The translations under genes were made by a program, and so were the position numbers. Shown one piece after another: positions 25,799 through 35,657 of a stretch of 64,000 bases of DNA. Source of the DNA: Pontibaca salina (GTDB taxonomy: Bacteria > Pseudomonadota > Alphaproteobacteria > Rhodobacterales > Rhodobacteraceae). Positions within the stretch are counted from its first letter, which is position 1. Each line of letters begins with the position of its first letter. Below the pieces are notes generated by a model. It saw only the letters and a program-made list of their open reading frames with translations, was not told the origin of the DNA and searched no databases. The DNA lies in contig NZ_JAEIJD010000003.1 in assembly GCF_016307205.1 (NCBI RefSeq), forward strand, positions 62,001-126,000. The letters run 5' to 3'.

Positions 25799-26746
25799 AT
25801 GCCCCAACCGCAAACTGAACTGCTTGGCACCGCGCAAGCCGATCTCGCCCGCGCCGCCAATCTGCTGGGTGAGGGCCGCTTGGTCGCCTTCCCGACCGAG
25901 ACAGTCTATGGCCTTGGCGCCGACGCACGCAACGGCGTGGCGGTGGCGGCGATCTACGCGGCCAAAGGGCGGCCCGCCTTCAACCCGCTGATCGTCCATG
26001 TCGCTGATGCCGATGCCGCGCGCCGCTATGTCCAATGGAACGACATCGCCACGCGCCTTGCCGATGCGTTCTGGCCGGGACCGCTGACCTTGGTGCTGCC
26101 GCTGCGCGAGGGTCACGGGATTTCGCCACTGGCCACCGCGGGGCTGGAAACGCTGGCAGTCCGCGTCCCTGCCCACAAGTCGGCGCAAGGGCTGCTGCGC
26201 GCTTTTGACGGACCGCTGGCCGCGCCGTCAGCCAACCCATCAGGGCGGATCAGCCCGACAACGGCGGCGCATGTGCTGGCCGGTCTGGACGGGCGCATCG
26301 CGGCGGTAATCGACGATGGCCATTGCCCGGTCGGGCTGGAATCCACGATCCTTGCATTGGATGGCACACCCCGCCTGCTGCGTGCGGGAGGTATCGCCGC
26401 CGAAGCGGTCGAAGCATTGTTGGGCCAGAGTCTTGCCGCGCCGCAATCCCCCACTACGCCCAGCGCGCCGGGGCAACTGGCCTCGCATTATGCGCCGCAG
26501 GCTCAGGTGCGGCTGAACGCCAAGACCGCCCGCCCGGGCGAAGTGCTGCTTGGGTTTGGCGACATGGGCTGCGACCTCAACCTGTCGCCCGGCGGCGATC
26601 TCATCGAAGCGGCGGCTAATCTGTTCGGGCATCTGCACCAGCTTGATGCAACCGGTCGCCCGATTGCTGTTGCGCCGGTTCCCGATCACGGGTTGGGCCG
26701 CGCGATCAACGACCGCTTGCACCGCGCCGCCGCGCCACGGGATTAA
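25799..26746 (+). CDS. tsaC: L-threonylcarbamoyladenylate synthase (Sua5/YwlC type)
   Basis: Makes threonylcarbamoyl-AMP for t6A37 tRNA modification. The 315-residue protein has the YrdC domain with [47 protein letters not shown] and [12 protein letters not shown]. The C-terminal Sua5 domain begins after the [12 protein letters not shown] motif. It is divergent from the acyl-CoA dehydrogenase and overlaps the convergent yqgE end by 4 bases. Confidence 0.95.
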   Translation: MPQPQTELLGTAQADLARAANLLGEGRLVAFPTETVYGLGADARNGVAVAAIYAAKGRPAFNPLIVHVADADAARRYVQWNDIATRLADAFWPGPLTLVLPLREGHGISPLATAGLETLAVRVPAHKSAQGLLRAFDGPLAAPSANPSGRISPTTAAHVLAGLDGRIAAVIDDGHCPVGLESTILALDGTPRLLRAGGIAAEAVEALLGQSLAAPQSPTTPSAPGQLASHYAPQAQVRLNAKTARPGEVLLGFGDMGCDLNLSPGGDLIEAAANLFGHLHQLDATGRPIAVAPVPDHGLGRAINDRLHRAAAPRD

Positions 26747-27300
26747 GCCCGTCCTGCCGCAGCCGACAAGGTCAGGGGATCGACCCCGAGCAGCTTCAGC
26801 GCCGCCTCCCATTTTTCATGATCCGGGCGGGAGAAAAGCAACTCGGCTTCGGGGTCGGCGGTCAACCAGCCGTTCATAGCGATTTCGCTCTCGATTTGGC
26901 CCGGTCCCCAGCCGGCATAGCCCAGCATCATCAGCGCCCGTTCCGGCCCCTTGCCCACGGCGATATCCTCAAGAATATCGATCGTTGCGGTCATGCTCAG
27001 CCAATCATTGATCGTCAGCGTCTGCAGGTTCGAGACATAATCGCTGGAATGCAGCACGAATCCGCGACCGGTTTCCACCGGTCCGCCGAAATGCACCGTC
27101 ATGTCGCGGCTGGGCGGGTCCGGCACGATGTCGAACTGATCCAGCAAATCCGACAGACGCACGTCGCTTGCCGGCTTGTTCAGAATCAGCCCCATCGCGC
27201 CTTCGTCATTGTGGCTGCACATGACAACCACCGAATGTTCAAATCGCATATCTCCCATTCCGGGCATCGCGATCAGCAATTTGCCGGTCAGGTCCATCAT
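26743..27300 (-). CDS. yqgE: YqgE/AlgH family protein
   Basis: A 185-residue protein of unclear function. It has the [21 protein letters not shown] start, [10 protein letters not shown] and [17 protein letters not shown], which define the family. No catalytic site is known. The start is an ATG pair; ATG 27300 is used, and a start one codon later is equally possible. Confidence 0.92.
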   Translation of the reverse strand: MMDLTGKLLIAMPGMGDMRFEHSVVVMCSHNDEGAMGLILNKPASDVRLSDLLDQFDIVPDPPSRDMTVHFGGPVETGRGFVLHSSDYVSNLQTLTINDWLSMTATIDILEDIAVGKGPERALMMLGYAGWGPGQIESEIAMNGWLTADPEAELLFSRPDHEKWEAALKLLGVDPLTLSAAAGRA

Positions 27301-27459
27301 ACTTCGCCTATGTTCAAATATTTATCTTTTCAGCATGACCGTGCAGACCCGGCCATGCAAGAGCCATGTCCGACATGATTTGGAACAGCCGGCGTGAATT
27401 ACAAGCCAATGACCCGAACGTGACTTGTCCTTCATGGCGCAGAAGCGCATCAATAGCGC

Positions 27460-28272
27460 ATGATTAAGACATCATCCCTTGTGCTCGCGCTTGGTGTGGC
27501 GGTAGCCCTGCCGATGCCCGCCCCGGCGCAAACCGGCACCGAAGAACTGGTGCAGGTTGGAGTGCTGGATGGCGGTGTAACCGAACGCGGCACCCAGATG
27601 GCAGCGCTGGAACTGACGCTGGCCGAGGGCTGGAAGACCTATTGGCGCGCCCCGGGCGAGGCCGGTATCCCGCCGCGGTTCGATTGGCGCGACTCACATA
27701 ATGTCGCGGCTGTACGGATCCATTGGCCGACGCCAATCGTGTTCGATCAAAGCGGGTTCCAGTCCATCGGTTATGAATCGCGGCTGGTTCTGCCGGTCGA
27801 GATCACGCCCGCGAAACCCGGCAACCCAGTGCGGCTGTCGGGCCGGATTGAGCTGGGCATCTGTCGCGACATCTGCATTCCCGATTCTGTCACCTTCGAC
27901 AGTGCACTGGACCCGAAGGCCGCGCGCAATCCCGCCATTGCCGCCGCATTGGCACAGCGTCCCTATTCCGCTGCCGAGTCGGGCATGCGTAAAACCACCT
28001 GCCGGATTGCCCCCATCGACGGCGGCGTCCGCCTAACCGCGCAAATCACCATGCCCCCGACCGGCGAGCCCGAGGTCGCGGTGATCGAACCCGGCGACCC
28101 GGCGATCTGGGCCTCGCAGACGCAGCACACGCGGGCGGGGGACGTGCTGACCGCGACCACAGACCTGTATCATGAGGGCAATGGCGGGTTCGCGCTGGAT
28201 CGCTCGGCCATCCGCATCACGGTTCTGGGCCGTTCCCGCGCCGTCGACATCATGGGCTGCGCTGCACCGTGA
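27460..28272 (+). CDS. Periplasmic protein with DsbD-alpha-like domain
   Basis: A 270-residue exported protein: signal peptide of about 23 residues ending APAQT. Then comes an immunoglobulin-like domain similar to the N-terminal domain of DsbD, with the ICRDICIP motif holding two cysteines. The full DsbD membrane and thioredoxin parts are absent. It probably takes part in periplasmic thiol exchange, perhaps with a separate CcdA/DsbD membrane protein (inference). The stop overlaps the GTG start of the Nudix gene. Confidence 0.8.
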   Translation: MIKTSSLVLALGVAVALPMPAPAQTGTEELVQVGVLDGGVTERGTQMAALELTLAEGWKTYWRAPGEAGIPPRFDWRDSHNVAAVRIHWPTPIVFDQSGFQSIGYESRLVLPVEITPAKPGNPVRLSGRIELGICRDICIPDSVTFDSALDPKAARNPAIAAALAQRPYSAAESGMRKTTCRIAPIDGGVRLTAQITMPPTGEPEVAVIEPGDPAIWASQTQHTRAGDVLTATTDLYHEGNGGFALDRSAIRITVLGRSRAVDIMGCAAP

Positions 28273-28736
28273 GCACATCTGTCACGCCACTTCTTGCTGC
28301 GCTGGCAGTGGTGCAGCGCGGCGACCGTTTTCTGCTCGTGCGGCGCGCCCATCAGCCTGACCGCGGATTATGGGGCTTTCCCGGCGGCCATGTGGAACCG
28401 GGCGAAACAGCACTGCAGGCCGCCATGCGCGAACTGCACGAGGAAACCGGCCTGCGCGCCGATCCGGTCGAATATCTGACCAATATCGATGTGATCCGCC
28501 ATGATGAAAACGGCGCACTGGCGGTGCATTACCTGTTGGCGGCGGTTCTGTGCGAATACCGCGCGGGCACGCCGGTCGCCGGGGATGATGCCTTTGACGT
28601 GGCCTGGATCTCGCTGGAGACATTGCGCGCGGGAACGCTGAAAACCAGCGCCCGCGTCGCGGAACTGGCCGAGCTGGCGTCTAATCGATTCGCTCAGCTA
28701 CGGCGCCGCGCCAGTCTCAGCATCGAGACCAGATAG
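28269..28736 (+). CDS. Nudix hydrolase
   Basis: A 155-residue pyrophosphohydrolase. The Nudix box GGHVEPGETALQAAMRELHEETGL fits GX5EX7REUXEEXGU exactly. Its RRAHQPDRGLWGFPGGH stretch is like that of ADP-ribose or NUDT-type pyrophosphatases; the substrate is not resolved. The GTG start overlaps the preceding TGA. Its last 43 bases overlap the convergent RND transporter gene. Confidence 0.9.
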   Translation: MSTSVTPLLAALAVVQRGDRFLLVRRAHQPDRGLWGFPGGHVEPGETALQAAMRELHEETGLRADPVEYLTNIDVIRHDENGALAVHYLLAAVLCEYRAGTPVAGDDAFDVAWISLETLRAGTLKTSARVAELAELASNRFAQLRRRASLSIETR

Positions 28737-31700
28737 ACCCCCAAAACCAGCAGCGCTGCACCGCAGAGGAACAGCACCAGCCCCGCTTGCATCGGCGCCA
28801 GCCCCGGCAGCGCCCAGCGCAAAGCCGTCGGCAATGTGCCGGCCAACAACGGCCAGTGCATGGTCAGCCCCAACCACAGCGCCATTAGCGTCAGCGCCAG
28901 CCCCACAGTGCCGCGAATCACCCTGCTGCGCAGGCCGCGGCGCAATGCAATCAGTGGGCGGATCAGATCATTCTGCGCGGCCACTAGCGCGGGGACCAGT
29001 AACAGCACCAGCACCATGCCAAAACCCAGTCCATAGACCAGCGTGATCACCGTCGGTTTCAAAAACTGCGCTTGCTGGCTTTTCTCATACAGGAGCGGCA
29101 TCAGGCCCAGCACCGTGGTCAGCGTGGTCAGCATCACCGGGCGCAGCCGGTCTGCGGCAGCGTCGACAATCGCCGGAATCAGCCCGCGCGTCTTCGCGTA
29201 TTCGTCTATGGTGCTGACCAGAACGATGGAATCGTTGATGATGATTCCGCTCAATCCCAGCAGCCCCACCACCGTGAACATGCTCAGCGGCACCTCCCAG
29301 ATGTAATGGCCCCAAATCGTGCCGATCAGCCCGAAGGGAATGACCGCCATCACCACCAGCGGCCGGGTCCAGCTGGCAAACACCCAGGCCAGAACCAGAT
29401 AGATGCCCGTCAGGCACAGGATCAGCCCGGTCAGCGCGTCGGACAGAAAATCGCTCTCCTGCTCGCTCAGCCCGGCCAGCCGCCACTCCACCTGAAGCTC
29501 GGCGGCAAGTTGCGGCAGAATCTCGGTTTCCAGCGCTTGCATGATCTCGGCGGCGCGGGCGGGGTTGTCCTCGGACAGGTCACCGGTCACCGAAATCACC
29601 CGCAGCCCGTTCTCGCGCTGCACTGTGGAAAACCCGGTGCGCCGCGCGACGCTGACAATATCGGCCAGCGGCACATGAGCCCCCGAGGCCGCGCGCAGAT
29701 AGGTGCGGTCAAGGAAATCCGCGGTCTGTTCGTTTTCTGGCAGTTCCACGCGAATCGCGGCGCTGCGCCGTCCGGCGGGATAGGTCGCGGCCTCGATTCC
29801 GTTCAATCGGGCGCGCAGCACACGGCTGAGGCCCTCCATGTCAAAACCCAACGCCTGCCCTTGTGGTGTCAGGTCAAGGATCAACTCCTCCTTGTCATAG
29901 GGCAGATTGTCCTGCAGCCCCGAAACCTCTTGGTAGCGCATCAGGGCGGTTTGCAGGTCCAGACTGGCGCGTTTCAGCGTGTCCACATCCGCGCCATAGA
30001 ACTGCACGTCCAGCGCATCGCCCCCCGGCCCCGACCGCCAGCCGCGAAAGCTGACGGTTTCGACCATCGGGTGCGGGCGCACGCGCTCCTGCAATTCACC
30101 GACAAAAGCGAAACTGGAATAGGGGCGCAAATCGGCGTCGATCAGTTCGATATTGATGCCGCCTAAAAGGTCGGCATCCTTGTTTTCGGCCCCCGACAGG
30201 CCCCGGCCCGCATTACCGCCGATCTGCGCCATCACGTATTCCAGCGGGTTGGTGCCATAACGCGCCGCGTATTCGCCGCCCAGTTCCTCGGCTGCGCGCT
30301 GCATTTCCTGCATCATCGCAAGGCTGTCGGCGCGGGTGGCTCCCTCGACCATGGCGAAATCGCCGGTCACCGAGCCGCGCTCGGGCGCGTTAAAGAAGCG
30401 CCACTGCACCTGCCCGGAAACCAACAACGCAATCTGGCTGGCCAGCACCAGAATGAGCGCCCCCATGACCACGTAACGGGCCGTCACGACCCAAGCCATT
30501 AGCGGGCGGAACAGCGTGTCGCGGAACCAGCGAAAACCTCGATTGACCTGCCGGTTGGGCCAATCATACCAGTGCTCGCGCGCGGAATGGGCGATGGCGT
30601 GGCGCAGGTGGTTCGGCAGGATCAGGAAACATTCCACCAGCGAGGCCAGCAGCACGGCGATCACGGTAAACGGCACATCGGCGATCAAGTCGCCAAACCG
30701 ACCGCCCACCGCCGTCAGCCCAAAGAAGGCCAGCACCGTGGTCAGCGTCGCCGCGACCACCGGCATCGCCATGCGTCGTGCTGCATTTTCGGCAGCGACC
30801 ACCGGAGATTCGCCTAGCCGGCGGGCGCGAAAATCGGCGTGTTCGCCCACCACGATGGCATCGTCGACCACGATCCCCAATGTGATGATCAGCCCAAAGA
30901 GCGACACCATATTGAAAGTCAGTCCGACCGCATACATCAGCGCGATCGCCGCGAACATCGCCGCCGGTATCCCCACCGCCACCCAGAAAGCAATGCGCGC
31001 ATTCAGGAACAGGAATAGCAGCACAAGAACAAGGCCCAAGCCCATCAGGCCGTTTTCCATCAAGATGTTCAACCGCCCCGAAATCGCCTCGGCACGGGTG
31101 CGGATCAGCTCCACCGTGACGCCCTGCGGCAGACTGGCCTGCAGTTCCGCCACGACCTTTTCCACCGTTTTCTGGATCGCGATGGCATCGCCCGCATTCG
31201 AACGATCGACGCGTATTGCCATCGCCGGATCGCCGCCAACGTAATAAGCCCGTTCGCGGTCGACGCCCTCAACACGCACCCGCGCCACATCATCAATGGT
31301 CAGCGTCGACCCATCGGAATTGCGGCGCAACACGATGCCGGCGATATCGAAGGGCGCGCGTTTTTCGGTGCCGGTGCGCACGCGGGCATTGGCGCCACTC
31401 ACATCGCCGGCCGGGTCCGCATCGACCTCGGCCCGGATCGCAGCGGCGATCTCGGTCATGGTGACGTCATGGGCGATCAGCTTGACAGTCGGCACCTCGA
31501 CCACGGTTTCGGGCGCGGCCAGCCCCTGGATCGTCGTGCGCGTCACCCTGGCCGCGAACAGCCGCGTCACCAACTCGTCTGCGAACTGGCCCAGTTGCTG
31601 CGGCGCGACCGGTCCGGTGATCACCACATCGGTCACCCGGTCGCGCCAGCTGGCGCGGCGCACGGCGGGTTCTTCGGCCTCTTCCGGAAATTCGGTGATG

Positions 31701-32065
31701 GCATCAACCGCCGCCTGTACATCATCGGTGGCGCGGCCCATGTCCCAGCCCGGTTCGAAATCCAGCGCAATGCTCGCCCGCCCCTCGCGCGCGGTGGCGC
31801 GAGTTTCCTCGACCCCGTCCACCGCCTGGAGGGTCGGCTCCAGCACCTGCACGATAGCGCTGTCCACATCCTCGGGCCCAGCACCATCCCAGAGCACGGT
31901 GACATTCACGCTGTCGACGATCACGTCGGGAAAGAATTGTGCACGCATGTTGGGGATCGCCGCCGCGCCCAGCGCCAACATCAGAACCAGCAGCAGGTTG
32001 GCGACGGTGCGGTGGCGCGTGAAATAGGACAGCAGCCCTTCCGCCTTGCCGGGAATATCGCGCAT
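28694..32065 (-). CDS. RND-family efflux permease
   Basis: Proton-driven inner-membrane pump of 1123 residues with the AcrB/HAE1 plan: one N-terminal helix, porter domain, helices 2-6 with GIVVDDAIVVGE (proton relay Asp pair), second periplasmic domain, helices 7-12. The C-terminus has roughly 70 further residues with two extra hydrophobic segments beyond the normal twelve. The substrate is unknown. It follows its adaptor gene by 3 bases. No outer-membrane factor is in the window. Confidence 0.92.
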   Translation of the reverse strand: MRDIPGKAEGLLSYFTRHRTVANLLLVLMLALGAAAIPNMRAQFFPDVIVDSVNVTVLWDGAGPEDVDSAIVQVLEPTLQAVDGVEETRATAREGRASIALDFEPGWDMGRATDDVQAAVDAITEFPEEAEEPAVRRASWRDRVTDVVITGPVAPQQLGQFADELVTRLFAARVTRTTIQGLAAPETVVEVPTVKLIAHDVTMTEIAAAIRAEVDADPAGDVSGANARVRTGTEKRAPFDIAGIVLRRNSDGSTLTIDDVARVRVEGVDRERAYYVGGDPAMAIRVDRSNAGDAIAIQKTVEKVVAELQASLPQGVTVELIRTRAEAISGRLNILMENGLMGLGLVLVLLFLFLNARIAFWVAVGIPAAMFAAIALMYAVGLTFNMVSLFGLIITLGIVVDDAIVVGEHADFRARRLGESPVVAAENAARRMAMPVVAATLTTVLAFFGLTAVGGRFGDLIADVPFTVIAVLLASLVECFLILPNHLRHAIAHSAREHWYDWPNRQVNRGFRWFRDTLFRPLMAWVVTARYVVMGALILVLASQIALLVSGQVQWRFFNAPERGSVTGDFAMVEGATRADSLAMMQEMQRAAEELGGEYAARYGTNPLEYVMAQIGGNAGRGLSGAENKDADLLGGINIELIDADLRPYSSFAFVGELQERVRPHPMVETVSFRGWRSGPGGDALDVQFYGADVDTLKRASLDLQTALMRYQEVSGLQDNLPYDKEELILDLTPQGQALGFDMEGLSRVLRARLNGIEAATYPAGRRSAAIRVELPENEQTADFLDRTYLRAASGAHVPLADIVSVARRTGFSTVQRENGLRVISVTGDLSEDNPARAAEIMQALETEILPQLAAELQVEWRLAGLSEQESDFLSDALTGLILCLTGIYLVLAWVFASWTRPLVVMAVIPFGLIGTIWGHYIWEVPLSMFTVVGLLGLSGIIINDSIVLVSTIDEYAKTRGLIPAIVDAAADRLRPVMLTTLTTVLGLMPLLYEKSQQAQFLKPTVITLVYGLGFGMVLVLLLVPALVAAQNDLIRPLIALRRGLRSRVIRGTVGLALTLMALWLGLTMHWPLLAGTLPTALRWALPGLAPMQAGLVLFLCGAALLVLGVYLVSMLRLARRRS

Positions 32066-32068
32066 GGC

Positions 32069-33526
32069 CTACCCCCCGCGCCGGTTCTCGATGCGTCGGA
32101 TCAGCGCAACCGGTACGCGTGCCGCGTCGAGCTGCGCCAGCAACCGCGCCCTTGCCTCGTCCGGCAAGGTGCCGTCCCCCTGCACCAGCGCGACCAGTTC
32201 CGCGCGCCGCTCCTCGGTCAGGTCCAGCATCACCTGCTCATCGCCCAGCGCCGCCTCGTCGCGCAGCGGGCGCACACGGATGCCCTCGCCCAGCAGCGGC
32301 GTACGCCCGATCACGACCTCCTGACCAGCCAGCCCGGCACCACGCAATAACACCTCGTCGCCCTGCCGGCGCAGCAGCGTGACCGCAAGCGCGCGCAAAC
32401 GATCCTCGCCATCCAGCACCAGCACCGTGCCGCTGGCGGCGTCATAAGAAGACGCGGGCAGGCGCACGACATTGTCCAAGGGCGGTTCCTGCACCGCAAC
32501 GGTGACGAAATCGCCGGGCTTGAAGCCCCGCGCATCCTCCAGCCGCGCAAAGATCAATCGCCCCGACTGACCCTCGCCGGTGGCGGCACTGTCGCGGCTG
32601 ATCTTGCCGGTAGCCATAAATTCAACTCCCGCCGCATCCAGCGTGATCGCCACCGGAGCCGCGATCAGCCGCCCCGTATCGTCCAGCAGCCGCGCATATT
32701 GTGCGGTCGAGACCCGAAACGCGACCTCAAGCGCATCCGTATCGACCAGCAGCGCCAGTTGCTCATTGGGCGTGACCAGTCGCCCCTCGACCAGCCGGAC
32801 CTCGGACAAGGTGCCGTCGAACCCGGCGGTCAGTGTGGTCTCGTCCAGTTGCCGCCGCGCCTCGTCCAGTGCGATTTCGGCGCGCGCCTGCCGGGTGGCG
32901 GCCTGATCTACGCGCGCCTCGGCCTGCGCCACCGCCTGCCGCCGCGACAGCACCGCCAGCCGCGCCGCCGAAGCCGCCAGATCAGCGGTTTCAACCAGCG
33001 CTGCGCTGCCAACGCCCCGTTCCTGCAAATCATTCTGCCGCGCCGCCGCGCGCTCGCGCAGCTTGGCCTGATCCTGCGCCGCCGCCAATTCGGCACGGGC
33101 CAGTTCCAGCCCGCGTTCGGCATCGCGCACTTCGAACCCGGCATCCATCAAATCGCTTTCGGCCCGGTCCAGCGCCGCCTGTGTATCGGCGGGATCGATA
33201 CGCAGCAGAACCTTCCCCTTGCGCACGACACCGCCCTCTTCAAAGGCGTCGGCCAATTCGATCACCCGCCCGCCAACCGCGGCGCGCAATTCCAGCGTGC
33301 GGCGGCTTTGCACCGCACCATAAGCGTGCAGGATCGGCGTCGCCGTGGCGGATGTCGCGGTCTGCAGGTTGACCGCAAACACCCGTTCGCGCGCGGGCGG
33401 CGTTTGCGGCGCCGCACCCAGCCGGGTCTGGATCGCCGATATCACCACCTGCCCGGCGTAAAGCAGCAGCGCCAGCGTCACACCCGCTAGAAAGACGCCA
33501 AACAGACTTTGCCTTAGAAATCGCAT
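32069..33526 (-). CDS. RND efflux periplasmic adaptor (membrane fusion protein)
   Basis: A 485-residue protein joining the RND pump to an outer-membrane channel. It has an N-terminal anchor (LFGVFLAGVTLALLLYAGQVVI), a lipoyl-like half motif (GGRVIELADAFEEGGVVRKG), a long Ala/Arg/Glu coiled-coil hairpin (residues about 110-215), and beta-barrel and membrane-proximal domains. The C-terminal addition ELVALVQGDGTLPDEAR..LL is unusual for the family. The ATG at 33526 (MRFLRQS) is preferred over 33550. Confidence 0.9.
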   Translation of the reverse strand: MRFLRQSLFGVFLAGVTLALLLYAGQVVISAIQTRLGAAPQTPPARERVFAVNLQTATSATATPILHAYGAVQSRRTLELRAAVGGRVIELADAFEEGGVVRKGKVLLRIDPADTQAALDRAESDLMDAGFEVRDAERGLELARAELAAAQDQAKLRERAAARQNDLQERGVGSAALVETADLAASAARLAVLSRRQAVAQAEARVDQAATRQARAEIALDEARRQLDETTLTAGFDGTLSEVRLVEGRLVTPNEQLALLVDTDALEVAFRVSTAQYARLLDDTGRLIAAPVAITLDAAGVEFMATGKISRDSAATGEGQSGRLIFARLEDARGFKPGDFVTVAVQEPPLDNVVRLPASSYDAASGTVLVLDGEDRLRALAVTLLRRQGDEVLLRGAGLAGQEVVIGRTPLLGEGIRVRPLRDEAALGDEQVMLDLTEERRAELVALVQGDGTLPDEARARLLAQLDAARVPVALIRRIENRRGG

Positions 33527-33624
33527 GCGTAAATCGCCCTTGGGCCGCAACGGTGCGACCGATAAAACAGCCTAACGCGACAAGGCGAAATGCCAAATCA
33601 CAAAGGTATCAACGCAGGCGCAAT

Positions 33625-34167
33625 TTATTTCCGTCGCAATTTCTCATCAAGACGCGGCATTATTTCGACAAAGTTGCAGGGTCGGTGCCGATAATCCAGT
33701 TGCTGCGAGAGTATCCCCTCCCACGCATCCTTGCAGGCGCCGGGGCTGCCGGGCAGCGCAAACAGATAGGTGCCGCCCGCAACTCCGCCGGTCGCGCGGC
33801 TTTGAATGGCGCTGGTGCCGATCTTTTCCATCGAGATCATGGTAAAGGCAGTGCCAAAGGCGTCGATCTCTTTCTCATAGACATCCCGATGCGCCTCGAC
33901 CGTGATATCGCGCCCAGTGAGACCGGTGCCGCCAGTCGAGATCACCACGTCAACGCCGTCATCGGCGATCCAGTCGCGCAGTTGCGCCACGATCTGTTCG
34001 CGGTCGTCGATAATGATCTTGCGATCCGCCAGAATGTGCCCTGCAGATGTCAGCCGGTCCACCAGCACCGCCCCCGAGCGGTCCTGCTCCAGGGTGCGGC
34101 TGTCGGAGACCGTCAGGATGGCGATGCGCACAGGAATGAATTCCCGGCTTGCGTCGATACGCGACAT
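33625..34167 (-). CDS. moaB: Molybdenum cofactor biosynthesis protein MoaB
   Basis: MogA-like protein that adenylates molybdopterin or stabilises cofactor intermediates. The 180-residue product has ILTVSDSRTLEQDRSG, DVVISTGGTGLTGRD and FALPGSPGACKDAW. It is the third gene of the minus-strand unit glycosylase-lysE-moaB, with 3 bases from lysE. Together with the fdhD-moeA operon it shows the cell makes Mo enzymes. Confidence 0.94.
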   Translation of the reverse strand: MSRIDASREFIPVRIAILTVSDSRTLEQDRSGAVLVDRLTSAGHILADRKIIIDDREQIVAQLRDWIADDGVDVVISTGGTGLTGRDITVEAHRDVYEKEIDAFGTAFTMISMEKIGTSAIQSRATGGVAGGTYLFALPGSPGACKDAWEGILSQQLDYRHRPCNFVEIMPRLDEKLRRK

Positions 34168-34170
34168 GTT

Positions 34171-34791
34171 TCAAGTCCTTTCCAGAATCGCCAGCCGAAT
34201 GGCCAGCGCGGTGAAGATTGTGCCGCTGGCATAACCCAGATAGCGCGCGACGCGCGGATTGCCCACAAGGCGGCGGCGGGCGCGACCGGCAAACAGGCCG
34301 ACCAATCCGTTGATCACCAGCCCACCAAGCGACAAAACCGCGCCAAAGATCAGAAACTGCGCCCAGATCGGCCCGGCCCCCGGCACGATGAATTGCGGCA
34401 CGAAGGCCAGCACGAACAGGATGATCTTGGGGTTGGTCAGGTTCACCAAAAAGCCGGTGCGAAACGCCCGCCCGGTACCGGTGTCGGAGATGGTTCCTTC
34501 GGCCCTGACCCCGCGGAACGCGCCCCAAGCCAACCACAACAGATAGAAGACGCCAATCCAGCGGATCGCATCAAACAGCCACGGCAGCGCCGCCACTAGT
34601 GCGCCAAGGCCCACGCCGGCCAGAACCACATGCGCCATCACCCCGGCGGACACACCCGCACTGGCCGCCAGCGCCGCAGGCGGTCCGGCGCGCAGCCCCT
34701 GCCCCAAACAGAACATCATGTCCGCCCCCGGCGTCAGGTTCATCGCCAGCGCCGCAGGGGCAAAGGCCAGCAGGATCAGCGGATCAACCAT
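34171..34791 (-). CDS. LysE/RhtB-family amino acid exporter
   Basis: A 206-residue membrane protein with about six helices. It has the LTPGADMMFCLGQGLRAG signature near the N-terminus and NLTNPKIILFVLAFVPQF in the middle, typical of LysE/RhtB exporters. The ATG at 34791 overlaps the glycosylase stop by 8 bases. The longer frame reads the glycosylase gene in another frame. The substrate is unknown. Confidence 0.9.
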   Translation of the reverse strand: MVDPLILLAFAPAALAMNLTPGADMMFCLGQGLRAGPPAALAASAGVSAGVMAHVVLAGVGLGALVAALPWLFDAIRWIGVFYLLWLAWGAFRGVRAEGTISDTGTGRAFRTGFLVNLTNPKIILFVLAFVPQFIVPGAGPIWAQFLIFGAVLSLGGLVINGLVGLFAGRARRRLVGNPRVARYLGYASGTIFTALAIRLAILERT

Positions 34792-35560
34792 CGCGCAACC
34801 GCGCCTGCAAGGCCAAGAGGTCTGCCCAGGTCTCGCGCTTGGCGATCGGGTTGCGCAGCAGATAGGCCGGGTGCAGCATCGGCAGCACTGGTCGGCCCAG
34901 CGCCTCGTGCCAGTGCCCACGCAGCCGCGTGATGCCGGACTTGTCCAGAAGCGCCTTGGTGCTGGTATTGCCCATCACCACGATCACTTCGGGCGCGATC
35001 AGCTCGATATGGCGGATGACAAAGGGCAGCATCATCGCGATTTCCTCACCCGTGGGGGTGCGGTTCTGCGGAGGCCGCCAAGGCAGCACGTTAGTGATAT
35101 AGACATTGCTTTCACGCGACAGGCCAATCTCGGCCAGCATCCGATCAAGGAACTGCCCCGCCTGCCCGACAAAGGGGCGCCCGGCGCGGTCCTCCTCGCG
35201 GCCCGGTGCCTCGCCGACGATCACCACGCGCGCTGATGGCGTACCGTCGGCAAAGACCAGATTGCGCGCGCCTTTTTTTAGCTCGCAGCCGTCAAACGTC
35301 GCCAACGCCGCGCGCAAAGCGTCCAGCGTCCCGGCCCCCTTTGCGGCCTTTTGTGCGGTTTCCACGGGCGACTCGACAGGATCGAGCACCGGCACGGCCA
35401 GTGCCGCCTGCCGCGCCTGCCGCCCCCAGGGGTTGGCCTCGGGCAGCGCATAGCGGTCCACCGGCATATCGCCGATCGGGTCGATCGCGCCCATGTCGCA
35501 CTGCCATTCCAGCAGCGCGCGCGCCATATCAGGATGAAGGTTCGATTCCATTGCGCCCAT
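34784..35560 (-). CDS. Family 4-like uracil-DNA glycosylase lacking iron-sulfur cysteines
   Basis: Removes uracil from DNA. The 258-residue protein has motif A GEAPGREEDRAGRPFVGQAG, the NRTPTGEE helix and HPAYLL. Canonical family 4 enzymes hold a 4Fe-4S cluster with four cysteines. Here those sites read GCELKKGAR, LPWRPP and MMLPFVI, so only one remains, and only two cysteines exist in the whole protein. A roughly 85-residue N-terminal region precedes the catalytic domain. ATG 35560 has AGGT upstream; ATG 35551 is an alternative. Similar cysteine-poor members may be common in alphaproteobacteria. Confidence 0.85.
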   Translation of the reverse strand: MGAMESNLHPDMARALLEWQCDMGAIDPIGDMPVDRYALPEANPWGRQARQAALAVPVLDPVESPVETAQKAAKGAGTLDALRAALATFDGCELKKGARNLVFADGTPSARVVIVGEAPGREEDRAGRPFVGQAGQFLDRMLAEIGLSRESNVYITNVLPWRPPQNRTPTGEEIAMMLPFVIRHIELIAPEVIVVMGNTSTKALLDKSGITRLRGHWHEALGRPVLPMLHPAYLLRNPIAKRETWADLLALQARLRDG

Positions 35561-35657
35561 ACTACCTGACCCGCTGCCAAGGGAAAGCCACCGCAGCCGC
35601 GTCAAAACGCTTTGGGTACACCATCCCTGCCGCTAAACTGGGCGCGAAGGAAACCCG

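Noticed and set aside
29072-30166. 364-codon open frame opposite the RND permease
   Set aside because: Gln/His/Arg-rich translation without motifs, lying wholly inside a clear RND gene.
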